A stretch of 17,568 nucleotides of DNA from the NCBI GenBank assembly GCA_964459165.1, contig CAYWKM010000037.1, positions 1-17,568 of the forward strand, in the 5' to 3' direction. The position numbers and the translations under genes were made by a program. This document shows, piece after piece, positions 1-7,438 of the stretch (within the stretch, counting starts at the first letter, position 1; every line of letters begins with the position of its first letter). The DNA comes from RGIG4074 sp964459165 (GTDB lineage Bacteria; Bacillota; Clostridia; Christensenellales; Borkfalkiaceae). Below the pieces are notes generated by a model, which was not told where the DNA came from, ran no database searches, and was given only the letters and a program-made list of their open reading frames with translations.

Positions 1-247
1 CCGTGATACAGCTTACCGCAAACAGCGAAGAAATGAGTTCGCCGCCCACCGTGGCGTCGATCAGTTTTTCGCTTACGGAAAACCCTTCGGGCAAAGCGGA
101 AACAAAACTGCTCTTATACACGTTCGCAAGAAAGGTCGCATACAACACCAACAAAATGATCGGGGTGATCAGAGAAAAGAAAAAGATACCCCTGTCCTTG
201 AAAAATATTTTTAGGTTACGCCTCGTCAGATATACAAGTTCTATCAT
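1..247 (-). CDS. ABC-2 type transporter permease (N-terminal part, runs off window)
   Basis: This is the first 82 codons of an integral-membrane export permease that would pair with the ATPase encoded just before it. The reading frame is open to the window edge. The translation begins MIELVYLTRRNLKIFFKDRG and is followed by a hydrophobic stretch (about residues 21-43) and a soluble stretch, then a second hydrophobic segment beginning near residue 70. A charged N-terminus followed by one long helix is typical of ABC-2/DrrB-type permeases. The ATG overlaps the stop codon of the ATPase (TAATG), and an AGGAGG lies 9 nt upstream inside the ATPase gene, so the two are probably translationally coupled. 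The substrate cannot be told from this fragment. The family call rests on topology and context and is fairly sure. Confidence 0.85.
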   Translation of the reverse strand, partial: MIELVYLTRRNLKIFFKDRGIFFFSLITPIILLVLYATFLANVYKSSFVSALPEGFSVSEKLIDATVGGELISSLFAVSCIT

Positions 248-1161
248 TACAATGTTCCTCCTTGCAATTTTTTGCCCGTGACGGCTAAAAACACGTCGTC
301 CATTTTGCCCTTGGTAATTTCGAAATCGCGGAAAAGCTCTCTGTTTTTCACGATCAATTCCGCCGCTTCGTCCGTATCCTTTACGGCGATACGATAGCCG
401 CCGTTGACAGATTGGTAAGGTCGCCTAAGCAGCGCGATCTCTATTTCGCTTGCGCCGTAAATCGTGATAAAATCGCCCGTAAACGAATTTTTAAGATCGA
501 GCGGCGTTCCTTCCGCCGCAATCTTACCGCCGTCTAAAATAATACAATAGTCCGCGTCCGCCGCTTCTTCCATATAATGAGTCGTCAAAAAGACGGTCAT
601 TCCCTTCTCTTCCCTAAACTTCGCCACCGCTTCCCACAGCATTTTGCGGGTCTGCGGGTCAAGCCCCGTCGTCGGTTCGTCCAAAATGAGAATTTCGGGG
701 GAGTGAACAAGCGCGCGAGCGATATCGATCCTGCGTCTCTGCCCGCCCGATAGTTTATTCACCGTGCGCCTATAAAGCTCTTTTACGTTTAAAAGCTTAT
801 CCAGCTCGTCCAGCCTTCGTTCCAGCCGCTCGCCTGTAATTTTATAGAGCGCGGCGCGCCCGACGAGGTTATCCTTTACGGTAAGCGTTCCGTCCAGCGC
901 TGAATTCTGAAACACCACCCCTATTTTGCGCGTAACCGAGGCAAAATTGTTTTCTACGTTTTCGCCGCAGATTTTTACGCTTCCCCCGTCCTTTTTCAGC
1001 TGTCCGCACATAATGGAGATCGTCGTGCTCTTCCCCGCGCCGTTCACGCCCAAAAAGGCGAACAGCTCGCCCCGCTTTACCCTGAACGATAAATCGTTCA
1101 CCGCCTTGATATCCCCGAACGACTTGCTTAAATTTTCGATTTCGATAACGTTTTCAATCAT
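247..1161 (-). CDS. ABC transporter ATP-binding protein, drug/DrrA-like exporter class
   Basis: This is a 304-residue ATPase that powers an ABC-2 export permease. It carries every nucleotide-binding motif in order: Walker A GVNGAGKST (38-46), Q-loop Gln85, signature LSGGQ (137-141), Walker B ILILDEP (157-163) and H-loop His195 in TTHYMEEA. A C-terminal extension of about 80 residues after the ATPase core is usual for the DrrA/CcmA-like multidrug or antibiotic exporter ATPases. The start is ATG at 1161, only 9 nt after the stop of the TetR gene; the nearest Shine-Dalgarno-like GGGAG is 14 nt away, so translation may rely on coupling to tetR. The next gene starts on its stop codon. Regulation is most likely by the TetR protein at the head of the operon. 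The substrate is unknown. Confidence 0.95.
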   Translation of the reverse strand: MIENVIEIENLSKSFGDIKAVNDLSFRVKRGELFAFLGVNGAGKSTTISIMCGQLKKDGGSVKICGENVENNFASVTRKIGVVFQNSALDGTLTVKDNLVGRAALYKITGERLERRLDELDKLLNVKELYRRTVNKLSGGQRRRIDIARALVHSPEILILDEPTTGLDPQTRKMLWEAVAKFREEKGMTVFLTTHYMEEAADADYCIILDGGKIAAEGTPLDLKNSFTGDFITIYGASEIEIALLRRPYQSVNGGYRIAVKDTDEAAELIVKNRELFRDFEITKGKMDDVFLAVTGKKLQGGTL

Positions 1162-1170
1162 ATGGGTCTA

Positions 1171-1725
1171 TTATTCTCCCTTTTCTTCTTTTACGAGCGT
1201 AAAGAACAATTTTTTAATTTTCGCGACGATTTCCTCCTCGGAAAAATAACAAGCGCCCGTCACGCACAAAACCGCCATTCCGTGCGCATAAATCCATACG
1301 TCGTTATAGATCCTTTCCGCCGCTTCCTGTTCAAGCCCGTATTTTTCCACGGAATACCTTAAATTATTTTCGTAATGTTCGTCGAAATGCGGCAAGGCGA
1401 AATTGACGTCGGGCGTCGTTCCCCTCTGCGACATAAATAAAAGACGGAACAGATTGGATTCGGTTACGGCGAAACGAATATACCCCGCCGCGCCGTTCGC
1501 GGGAAGATACTCCTTCATAAATTCCTTAAATAGGTTTTTGATTTCCCCTTCGGCGCAGGCTTTCAATTCGTCCATTCCGTTAAATAAGCCGAAAATGACC
1601 TTCGCGGAGGAATTCAGTTTTTCGGCTACGGCGTTCGCCGTGACGCACTCCATTCCGCGCTCCCTTACCACTTCGACGGCGGCGGCGGTGATTTCCTCTT
1701 TTGTAAATTTAAATTTGGGCGGCAT
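1171..1725 (-). CDS. TetR/AcrR family transcriptional regulator
   Basis: This is a roughly 184-residue DNA-binding repressor. The N-terminal TetR helix-turn-helix covers about residues 8-55 (KFTKEEITAAAVEVV through ANAVAEKLNSSAKVIFGLF). The C-terminal half contains Trp145 and an AHG motif (148-150), which resembles the WHG-type ligand-binding domain of some TetR proteins. Two ATG codons sit side by side at 1728 and 1725. AGGAG is 4 nt from the first and 7 nt from the second, so the second is preferred. It is the first gene of the operon with the ABC ATPase and permease, a common arrangement in which the repressor controls itself and an efflux pump. A dyad between its promoter and start is a candidate operator. 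The inducing ligand is unknown. Confidence 0.92.
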   Translation of the reverse strand: MPPKFKFTKEEITAAAVEVVRERGMECVTANAVAEKLNSSAKVIFGLFNGMDELKACAEGEIKNLFKEFMKEYLPANGAAGYIRFAVTESNLFRLLFMSQRGTTPDVNFALPHFDEHYENNLRYSVEKYGLEQEAAERIYNDVWIYAHGMAVLCVTGACYFSEEEIVAKIKKLFFTLVKEEKGE

Positions 1726-1751
1726 CATGTATCTCCTTTCCCTTTCTATTT

Positions 1752-1785
1752 TAAGAATTGCTCGTTGCGCAATATCTAATTCTTA
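1752..1785. promoter_or_regulatory. Candidate TetR operator dyad
   Basis: TAAGAATT (1752-1759) and AATTCTTA (1778-1785) form a perfect 8-bp inverted repeat. A smaller repeat ATTGC/GCAAT (1757-1761 and 1769-1773) and the palindrome TTGCGCAA (1765-1772) lie inside it. The element runs from the -10 box of the tetR promoter toward the tetR start, where an autorepressor would be expected to bind. Binding by the TetR protein is inference. Confidence 0.5.
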
Positions 1786-1813
1786 TTATAGCGTCGATAT
1801 TAAGACTTGTCAA
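1785..1813 (-). promoter_or_regulatory. Consensus sigma-A promoter of the tetR-ABC operon
   Basis: Reading leftward, TTGACA (1813-1808) is followed by a 17-nt spacer and TATAAT (1790-1785), a perfect match to the housekeeping consensus. It lies about 60 nt upstream of the tetR start, so strong basal activity would need repression. Confidence 0.85.
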
Positions 1814-1836
1814 GCGAATTCAAGAAAAAAATCGAC

Positions 1837-1861
1837 AAAAAAAGCCGCCTTATACGGCGAC
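1837..1861 (-). terminator. Intrinsic terminator of the ade-rdgB-yfcE-PHP operon
   Basis: On the minus strand GTCGCC pairs with GGCGGC around a GTATAA loop (one G-U pair) and is followed by seven T residues (1843-1837). It lies about 55 nt after the PHP gene stop and before the tetR promoter, so it separates the two leftward operons. Confidence 0.75.
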
Positions 1862-1915
1862 CGGCGAACGAATATCTCTTCCGAATCGATCGGGCTTTAC
1901 CGCCCGCCGTCTGTT

Positions 1916-2629
1916 TCAATCATTCGTCCCTATAGGATCAGTTCTTTTATATACGTTTTCCGAATACAAAATTTTGCCTTTCCCCTCGCGAAGCAAACGG
2001 ATAAAATGGCGTACGTCGGTTATTTTTTCGTCAAACTCCATGCCGGAGAGCATTTTATGCGACGCGTGATGAATATCCGAACCGCCCGTCTTTATTTTGC
2101 CGTAACATTCGGCGTAATAATTGCCGAGTTTATTGCAAAGCTCGTTTCGTCCGGAATTTAGGACCTCTATCCCTTCTACCTGCGGATATAAGCGGATATG
2201 ATCGATATAATAATCCTCGCGAAAAGGATGCGCATGAACGGCAAGAACGTCCCGTTCTCTGCAAAATTCGCACAATTTTCTGAAATCCATATGCTCGATC
2301 TGCGGAAGTTCTTTTAATTGTTCCTTATCCCAGCCGTATATCAGAATATCCGTTCCGAGATAGGAAGCCTCCAACCCGAAAAAAACGTCTATCTTACCGT
2401 CGGCGGCAAGCTTTACTTCCTCGTATCCTTTGCAAAATTCTTCAATTCTTTCCTCGTAAGAAGCGAACGGCAACAGGCGATTTACCGTCGTATTGCCGTT
2501 TAAAAAATGATCGGTGACGAACACGCCCGTATAGCCGTTCGCAACGAACAGATCGACGATTTCCTGCGCTTTCAGCGTGGCGCACGCGCTCGTCCTCGCC
2601 GTATGACAATGTAATTCGTACTTATACAT
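1916..2629 (-). CDS. PHP-domain metal-dependent phosphoesterase
   Basis: This is a 237-residue hydrolase of the PHP superfamily (histidinol-phosphatase/PolC-type PHP). Metal ligands are visible in family order: HCH (His7, His9), Asp40-His41, Glu87, VHAHP (His132, His134) and GSDIHH (Asp185, His187), so the active site looks complete. The start is ATG at 2629, because GGAGG lies 7 nt upstream; an ATG 21 nt earlier overlaps that ribosome site and is less likely. It is the last gene of the operon, 51 nt after the phosphoesterase gene, and a terminator follows. It could be a histidinol phosphatase or a nucleotide/AMP phosphodiesterase. The company of nucleotide-handling genes favours the latter, but nothing here fixes the substrate. 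Confidence 0.9.
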   Translation of the reverse strand: MYKYELHCHTARTSACATLKAQEIVDLFVANGYTGVFVTDHFLNGNTTVNRLLPFASYEERIEEFCKGYEEVKLAADGKIDVFFGLEASYLGTDILIYGWDKEQLKELPQIEHMDFRKLCEFCRERDVLAVHAHPFREDYYIDHIRLYPQVEGIEVLNSGRNELCNKLGNYYAECYGKIKTGGSDIHHASHKMLSGMEFDEKITDVRHFIRLLREGKGKILYSENVYKRTDPIGTND

Positions 2630-2680
2630 TTTTCGTCCTCCCTTCTTCACGTTACCGGAACAGTATCTTAGCCATATCTT

Positions 2681-3187
2681 TTACGTTGAAGAATCCTTCG
2701 ATATCGCGGGATTTCTCCTTACGATCGTCGCCACGACCTTTTGATCGGCGACGACCAAATAACAGTAGCTTGGATCCGCGCTGAGTTGGGAAAGACTCCC
2801 CGGATTAATCAGCGTAATCCCGTCCTCCTCCCTGATTTCGGCGATATGCGTATGTCCGTATAGCGCTACGTCGCACCCGCGACGGATTGCCTCTTCCTTC
2901 AATTCGTCTAAGGAGGTCTTTACTCCGTATTTATGCCCGTGGCAACAAAAAATTTTATGCGAGCCGATCTCGATTTCCCATTCGTTTAAAGCGATACGGC
3001 TACCGTACCAATCGCAATTTCCGTTGCAGACGTATACCTTTTCCGGATATTTTTTGTAAATATCCAGCATATCGTTGGCTCCGTCGCCGAGATGAATGAC
3101 ATAGTCGTTTTCGGCGATCAGCGGCTCTAATTTTTCGATCGCCTTTTTATTCCCGTGAGTATCGGAAATAACGAGGAGCGTCGTCAT
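2681..3187 (-). CDS. YfcE/MJ0936-type metallophosphodiesterase
   Basis: This is a 168-residue calcineurin-like phosphoesterase of the small YfcE family. The dimetal motifs are complete: Asp9 and His11 (SDTHG), Asp35 (HLGDG), NGNCD (55-59), His83 and His85 (HGH), GHTH (111-114) and NPGS (128-131). The start is ATG at 3187. It overlaps the stop of the upstream diphosphatase gene as ATGA, and AAGGAG lies 9 nt before it. A longer upstream extension of the frame would run into that gene and precede the family's normal N-terminus, so it is rejected. Family members cleave phosphodiesters, often in vitro on artificial or cyclic substrates, and the natural substrate is usually unknown. It often lies next to rdgB in Bacillota, which suggests a linked role in nucleotide turnover. 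Confidence 0.93.
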   Translation of the reverse strand: MTTLLVISDTHGNKKAIEKLEPLIAENDYVIHLGDGANDMLDIYKKYPEKVYVCNGNCDWYGSRIALNEWEIEIGSHKIFCCHGHKYGVKTSLDELKEEAIRRGCDVALYGHTHIAEIREEDGITLINPGSLSQLSADPSYCYLVVADQKVVATIVRRNPAISKDSST

Positions 3188-3756
3188 GATAATTGTCTCC
3201 TTAAATCGAGAAGCGCGCGGAAGCGGTGCGATACGGAATTTTTTTCCTCCGGCGAAGCGAGTCCGAAGGATTTTTTCAGATCGTCGCTGAAAAAAATGCA
3301 ATCGTAGCCGAAGCCGCCGGAGCCCGCCTCTTCATCGAGAATGCGACCGTACGTACAACCCGTGCCGACGATATATTTCCCGTCGGGATAAACGAGGGCG
3401 ACCGCACTTTTAAAATAGGCGGTCTTATCCTCTTTGTCTCTCAGTTCCTTTCGAAGAAGGTCACGGTTTGCCCGATCGTCGCCGTGTACGCCGCTGTAAC
3501 GCGCGCTGAAAATGCCCGGCGCGCCGCCCAAAGCGTTTACGCAAAGCCCGCTGTCGTCGGCGAGGGCGACGCAACGGAGCGCTCTGGAAACGGCTCTTGC
3601 CTTGATGAGCGCGTTTTCTTCGAACGACGAACCGTTTTCCTCTACGTCGCCCGTAAATCCCGCTTCCTCCTGTGATACGACGTTGAAATCCTTAAAAATC
3701 GCTCTGATCTCTTCTACCTTATGTTTATTTCCCGTTGCTATGACAATCGTTTCCAT
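3184..3756 (-). CDS. rdgB: XTP/dITP diphosphatase (HAM1/RdgB family)
   Basis: This is a 190-residue cytosolic pyrophosphatase that hydrolyses non-canonical purine triphosphates (ITP, dITP, XTP) to monophosphates, keeping them out of DNA and RNA. The hallmarks are present: TGNKHK (8-13) near the N-terminus, ADDSGL (66-71) with Asp68 as the expected catalytic base, GSGGFGYDCIF (145-155) and SHRFRAL (176-182). Length is normal for the family. The start ATG at 3756 has a modest AAAGG 6 nt upstream. It follows adenine deaminase by 53 nt and overlaps the next gene by 4 nt. The pairing makes sense: deaminating adenine to hypoxanthine raises flux through IMP, which is where ITP can arise. Confidence 0.95.
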   Translation of the reverse strand: METIVIATGNKHKVEEIRAIFKDFNVVSQEEAGFTGDVEENGSSFEENALIKARAVSRALRCVALADDSGLCVNALGGAPGIFSARYSGVHGDDRANRDLLRKELRDKEDKTAYFKSAVALVYPDGKYIVGTGCTYGRILDEEAGSGGFGYDCIFFSDDLKKSFGLASPEEKNSVSHRFRALLDLRRQLS

Positions 3757-3809
3757 AAATAACCTTTTCGCTGAATTTTTTCGAAAGGCAAAGCAAAGTC
3801 GCTTTTCCC

Positions 3810-5525
3810 TTAATCCGCATCGATATCGATCGGCTTGAAATGCACGACGTCGAATAAGCCTTTATCCGTGAGCTTTAGTTCGGGAATGACGGCGAGAGAG
3901 AGGAAGGCGAGGCTCATAAACGCTTCGAGCCCGCGGTTGACGCCCATCGCATACGCCTTCTGTTCGAGATACATACTCTCTTTTTCCAATTCCTCCTCGC
4001 TCTTACTGCTCATGAGTCCGCCGATATCCAGCGTTACGCTTTCGCATACGCCGTCGTGCGCAATGACCATACCGCCGCCGATCTCTTTCAAATGGTTGGC
4101 CGCCGCCGCCATATCCTCGTTGTTATCGCCGAGGAGAATGATGTTATGGCTGTCGTGCGCAATGGTGATACCTAAACACCCTCCCTTAAAGCCGTAGCCC
4201 TCGAGAATACCGAGACCGATATTGCCCGTAAGATGATGCCTTTCCACGACGGCAAGCTTTAAAAAGTCCGTCCCTTTCACGTCGATATCCCCGTCCTTGG
4301 AGGGGACCTCTCTGACCACGTCGAGGGTCGCGACGTTGTCGGGAACGATCCGCATGACATGGGCTCTTCTTCCTTTCAGCGTCAGGCGAAAATCCTCCGC
4401 CTTGACCGGGTTTAATTTTACCGTATTGAGAACGTTCTCGGGAAGATATCTTTCCGATACGTTGAAGAGAGCCTCCCCGTCCTTCGCCACAAGCTTTCCG
4501 TCCTTGAAGACATATTTTACATTGAAATCGGTCAGATTGTCCACGACGGCGATATCCGCAATATAGTTGGGCGCGATCGCCCCTTTCCATTTTAAACGAT
4601 AGCATTCCGCATTGTTGAGCGTCGCGATGATTACCGCCCACACGGGATCGAGCCCGCCCTTTTGAACCGCGACGCGAAGCGCGTCGTCGAGATGCCCTTT
4701 GTGCTTTAAATCGGTCGCGTGACGGTCGTCGGTACACAGGATAAAACGGCGAAGGTTGACGGCGTTGACCGCCTTTGCGTTGGAGGCAAGATTTCTGGTG
4801 GAAGAGCCGTGGCGCAAATGACAATAAACGCCTTTGCCGATCTTTTCTTCGATTTCCTCCACGTTGATACATTCGTGATCCGTTTCGATTCCGCCGTTTA
4901 AATAAGCGTTGAGGTCGTCGCCGAAAACGGCGGGGGCGTGTCCGTCGATAATCTTTCCTGCGGCGGAAGCGGCTTCAAGCTTTATCATAACGTCGGGATC
5001 GCCCTGAATGACGCCCGGATAATTCATAAATTCGCCGAGCCCGAAAATGCAATCCCTTTTGATATTTTCCGCCGTCGCTTTTCCGTCGAGAACCGCGCCG
5101 CTCGTTTCAAACGGCGTGGAGGGAACGCAGGAAGGGAGTTGAACTTTTACGTCCAACGGAACGTTTTTTGAAGCCTCGACGATGTAATCCAGCCCGTCTA
5201 CGCCGCACACGTTGGTGATTTCATGCGGGTCGGCGATGATCGTCGTCGTGCCTCTCGGTACGATGAGCTTAGCGAACTCCTCCGGAGAGAGCTGCGAGCT
5301 CTCGATGTGCACGTGTCCGTCGATGAATCCGGGAAGGGCGACCTTTCCGGAAATATCGATTTCCTCCTCTCCTTCGTATGACCCGAAGCCGACGATGCGT
5401 CCCTCCGCTATGGCTATGTCGCCCCTTTCCACTTTACCCGTAAACACATTGACGAAGCTGCCGTTCTTTAAGACGATTTCCGCCTTTTTTCTCTTGGCGG
5501 CAACGTCGATTCTATCCTTTAACAT
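3810..5525 (-). CDS. ade: Adenine deaminase
   Basis: This is a 571-residue amidohydrolase that converts adenine to hypoxanthine plus ammonia for purine salvage. Length and motifs match the bacterial Ade family: GFIDGHVHIESS (66-77, His71 and His73 as metal ligands), DPHEI (99-103), GLGEFMN (162-168), DGHAP (194-198), TDHE (215-218) and TDDRH (265-269). The last 170 or so residues carry the extra C-terminal region typical of Ade rather than of cytosine deaminase or imidazolonepropionase. The start at 5525 is supported by GGGAGG just upstream, with a short 4-nt gap. It opens the operon that continues with rdgB, the YfcE-like gene and the PHP gene. An extended -10 promoter and a short leader hairpin precede it. 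A purine permease lies directly upstream in its own unit. Confidence 0.96.
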   Translation of the reverse strand: MLKDRIDVAAKRKKAEIVLKNGSFVNVFTGKVERGDIAIAEGRIVGFGSYEGEEEIDISGKVALPGFIDGHVHIESSQLSPEEFAKLIVPRGTTTIIADPHEITNVCGVDGLDYIVEASKNVPLDVKVQLPSCVPSTPFETSGAVLDGKATAENIKRDCIFGLGEFMNYPGVIQGDPDVMIKLEAASAAGKIIDGHAPAVFGDDLNAYLNGGIETDHECINVEEIEEKIGKGVYCHLRHGSSTRNLASNAKAVNAVNLRRFILCTDDRHATDLKHKGHLDDALRVAVQKGGLDPVWAVIIATLNNAECYRLKWKGAIAPNYIADIAVVDNLTDFNVKYVFKDGKLVAKDGEALFNVSERYLPENVLNTVKLNPVKAEDFRLTLKGRRAHVMRIVPDNVATLDVVREVPSKDGDIDVKGTDFLKLAVVERHHLTGNIGLGILEGYGFKGGCLGITIAHDSHNIILLGDNNEDMAAAANHLKEIGGGMVIAHDGVCESVTLDIGGLMSSKSEEELEKESMYLEQKAYAMGVNRGLEAFMSLAFLSLAVIPELKLTDKGLFDVVHFKPIDIDAD

Positions 5526-5564
5526 AAAACCTCCCGCATAGTCTTTTCTTTGCTCGAAATCAGA

Positions 5565-5584
5565 GAAAACGCATAAGCGTTTTC
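5565..5584 (-). other. Leader hairpin before adenine deaminase
   Basis: GAAAACGC and GCGTTTTC form a perfect 8-bp stem around a 4-nt loop in the roughly 85-nt leader of ade. It is followed on the minus strand by a mixed T-rich stretch (TCTGATTTC) rather than a clean U-tract, so it could be an mRNA-stability element, a weak attenuator, or nothing. It does not resemble the purine riboswitch aptamer. Confidence 0.4.
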
Positions 5585-5614
5585 AAGAAAAAACCGCCAT
5601 GCTCATTTTTTTAT

Positions 5615-5643
5615 ATTATATCATACTCTCCCGAAAATCGCAA
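5615..5643 (-). promoter_or_regulatory. Promoter of the ade operon
   Basis: TTGCGA (5643-5638), a 17-nt spacer and TATAAT (5620-5615) are read leftward. The -10 box is preceded by TGA, giving an extended -10 (TGnTATAAT), which compensates for the weak -35. It lies about 90 nt before the ade start. Confidence 0.75.
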
Positions 5644-5651
5644 CGGAATAC

Positions 5652-5681
5652 AAAAAAAGACTTCGCCTTTTTCAGGCGAAG
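5652..5681 (-). terminator. Intrinsic terminator of the NCS2 permease gene
   Basis: CTTCGCCT and AGGCGAAG form a perfect 8-bp stem around a 5-nt loop. On the minus strand it is followed by TC and seven T residues. It starts 25 nt after the permease stop and lies upstream of the ade promoter, so permease and ade are separate transcription units. Confidence 0.88.
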
Positions 5682-5705
5682 CCGTTTTCCCTTTTTATCC
5701 GTTTT

Positions 5706-7196
5706 TTAATTTGTCAAAACAAACATGAGCACGAAGAGAACGGTGATGACCCACGTCGCAACGGAGATCGTCTTGATCTTTCCGGTAAAGATTGCAACGA
5801 GAACGTAGGAGATTAAACCGATACCGATACCGAAGGAAATGCTGTAGCCGAAGCCCATGACGGCGATGGCGAGGAATGCGGGAACCGCACAGGCGGGATC
5901 GCTCCACTCAACCTTGGTTACCCCCGTCATCATGAGCACGCCGACGTAAACGAGAGCCGCGCCGCAGGAAGCGGAAGGAATCAATTGCGCAATGGGACTT
6001 AAAAACATAGCGATGAAGAAGCAAGCGGCCGTGACGAGAGCGGTAAAGCCCGTTCTGCCGCCGGCGGAAACGCCGGAGGAACATTCGACGAAGGTCGTAA
6101 CGGTGGAAGTGCCGCAGACTGCGCCGACGCAGGTCGCGATCGAATCGGAGAGCATACTCTTTTCCATATTGACAGGGTCGCCGTTTTCATCGAGGAGATT
6201 CCCCTTTGAGCAAGCTCCGTAAAGCGTACCGAGCGTATCGAACATATCGATCATGCAAAGAGAGAGGGCGGTCGTGAGGAGAAGGACGACAAGCGTTCCC
6301 ACATTGTTATCGTCGACGCCGAGATAGGCGCTGAAATCAAAGCCTTTTGCGAATACCTGACCTACGCAATTTTTCCCCCAAGATCCGAATGCCGTAAAGG
6401 GATTGGAGAAGGAAATGTTGGCAAAAATATCGATACAGCCCTGCGAGCCGCACGCCGCGCCGATTCCGGCAAAGATGTAATAAAGAACGGCGGATCCAAG
6501 GATGCCCCAAAGAATCGATCCCTTTACGTTTTTCTTGGAAAGGACGGCGATGATGATGACGCCGAGAATACAGACGACGGCGGGAAGCAGTCCGGTAACC
6601 GTTCCGTCCGCGTATACGGCGAACGCATTCGCGCCGCTCAGAAGGTTGAAGGATTTCAAGGAAGAAATCGTCGAGGAAGCCACGATGACGTTTGCATCCT
6701 GAAATCCGATATACGCGATAAATAAGCCGATGCCGACGGGAATGGCGACTTTGACGGCGTCGGGAATGGCGGTAAAGATCTTCTTTCTTAATCCCGTAGC
6801 GGTGAGCACGACAAAGATGAGCCCGTCGAGAAGGACGAACACCATCGTGTTGGCGTACGTGAGTCCCGTTCCTCCGAGAATGAGCGTATAGACGATAAGA
6901 GCGTTGACTCCCATGCCGGAAGCCTGAGCCAAAGGCATCTTCGCCAAGAAGGCCATTAAAAGAGTTCCCGCAATCGCGCCCAACGCGGTAGCGATATAGG
7001 CCGCGCCGTAGGGATCGTCTCCGCCGATTACGAATCGGAACATACCGGCGTTGACCATAAGGATGTAAGCCATCGCCATAAACGTCGTAATGCCGGCAAA
7101 AATTTCCGTTTTAAAGGAAGATCCTCTCGCCGTAATGCCGAAAAACGCATCTACTTTGTTCTTCGGCTGCACGATTTCTTCTGCATTTTCACACAT
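5706..7196 (-). CDS. NCS2/AzgA-type purine (adenine/guanine/hypoxanthine) permease
   Basis: This is a 496-residue polytopic membrane protein, probably a proton-coupled nucleobase importer. It has the AzgA-branch signatures: TEIFAGITTFMAMAYILMVN (30-49), QASGMGVNAL (91-100) in the TM3 strand region, and late in the protein ECSSGVSAGGRTGFTALV, which matches the conserved TM10 region. Many hydrophobic segments fit the 14-TM fold. The start is ATG at 7196, with GGAGG 9 nt upstream. A frame extension to 7343 would cross the promoter and encode an atypical N-terminus, so it is rejected. It has its own promoter and terminator. Adenine deaminase next door suggests that adenine or hypoxanthine is among the substrates, but specificity within the family cannot be read from sequence alone. 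Confidence 0.93.
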   Translation of the reverse strand: MCENAEEIVQPKNKVDAFFGITARGSSFKTEIFAGITTFMAMAYILMVNAGMFRFVIGGDDPYGAAYIATALGAIAGTLLMAFLAKMPLAQASGMGVNALIVYTLILGGTGLTYANTMVFVLLDGLIFVVLTATGLRKKIFTAIPDAVKVAIPVGIGLFIAYIGFQDANVIVASSTISSLKSFNLLSGANAFAVYADGTVTGLLPAVVCILGVIIIAVLSKKNVKGSILWGILGSAVLYYIFAGIGAACGSQGCIDIFANISFSNPFTAFGSWGKNCVGQVFAKGFDFSAYLGVDDNNVGTLVVLLLTTALSLCMIDMFDTLGTLYGACSKGNLLDENGDPVNMEKSMLSDSIATCVGAVCGTSTVTTFVECSSGVSAGGRTGFTALVTAACFFIAMFLSPIAQLIPSASCGAALVYVGVLMMTGVTKVEWSDPACAVPAFLAIAVMGFGYSISFGIGIGLISYVLVAIFTGKIKTISVATWVITVLFVLMFVLTN

Positions 7197-7230
7197 AGTG
7201 AAAAACCTCCGTAAAATTTGAACTGCCATT

Positions 7231-7259
7231 ATTTTACAGTATTTAACGGGGAAAAGCAA
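7231..7259 (-). promoter_or_regulatory. Probable promoter of the purine permease
   Basis: TTGCTT (7259-7254), a 17-nt spacer and TAAAAT (7236-7231) are read leftward. The -10 is good and the -35 weak. The expected leader is only about 30 nt, too short for a purine riboswitch. Confidence 0.55.
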
Positions 7260-7280
7260 ATCTTTTGCCGCAACCTTGAA

Positions 7281-7296
7281 ATTTTTTGCAAAAAAT
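7281..7296. repeat. 16-bp perfect palindrome between divergent promoters
   Basis: The run from 7281 to 7296 (ATTTTTTG/CAAAAAAT) is identical to its reverse complement. It sits between the leftward permease promoter and the rightward promoters of the XRE gene, where a shared operator could lie. It is AT-rich and could be chance. Confidence 0.35.
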
Positions 7297-7344
7297 CCCG
7301 AAACCGCTCGAAAAAATGCCCGAAACAAGCAATGTAAAAACATT

Positions 7345-7373
7345 TTGACAGCGAAAAACAGCCAAAGTAAAAA
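7345..7373 (+). promoter_or_regulatory. Possible upstream promoter of the XRE gene
   Basis: TTGACA (7345-7350), a 17-nt spacer and TAAAAA (7368-7373). The -35 is perfect and the -10 matches 4 of 6. It lies about 65 nt before the start and may act together with the nearer promoter at 7382-7410. Confidence 0.4.
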
Positions 7374-7381
7374 ATTTTTGA

Positions 7382-7410
7382 TAGACGCGGAATTTCTTTT
7401 CGCGTATAAT
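7382..7410 (+). promoter_or_regulatory. Probable promoter of the XRE gene
   Basis: TAGACG (7382-7387), a 17-nt spacer and a perfect TATAAT (7405-7410). The spacer contains ACGCG...CGCGT (7385-7389 and 7401-7405), a small dyad that could be an autoregulatory site for the encoded helix-turn-helix protein. Confidence 0.6.
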
Positions 7411-7438
7411 AGAATCGAAAAATCGAGGAGAATAGAAA

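Noticed and set aside
4186..4872. 228-codon minus-strand frame inside adenine deaminase
   Set aside because: It is an Arg/Gly-rich out-of-frame reading of the ade gene, whose own frame has all catalytic motifs.
5526..5612. Purine riboswitch upstream of adenine deaminase or the purine permease
   Set aside because: The ade leader lacks the conserved aptamer core, and the permease leader is only about 30 nt.
7197..7343. Longer N-terminus for the purine permease
   Set aside because: The extension would cover the promoter and ribosome site, and adds sequence unlike the family's start. ATG at 7196 has GGAGG at 9 nt.
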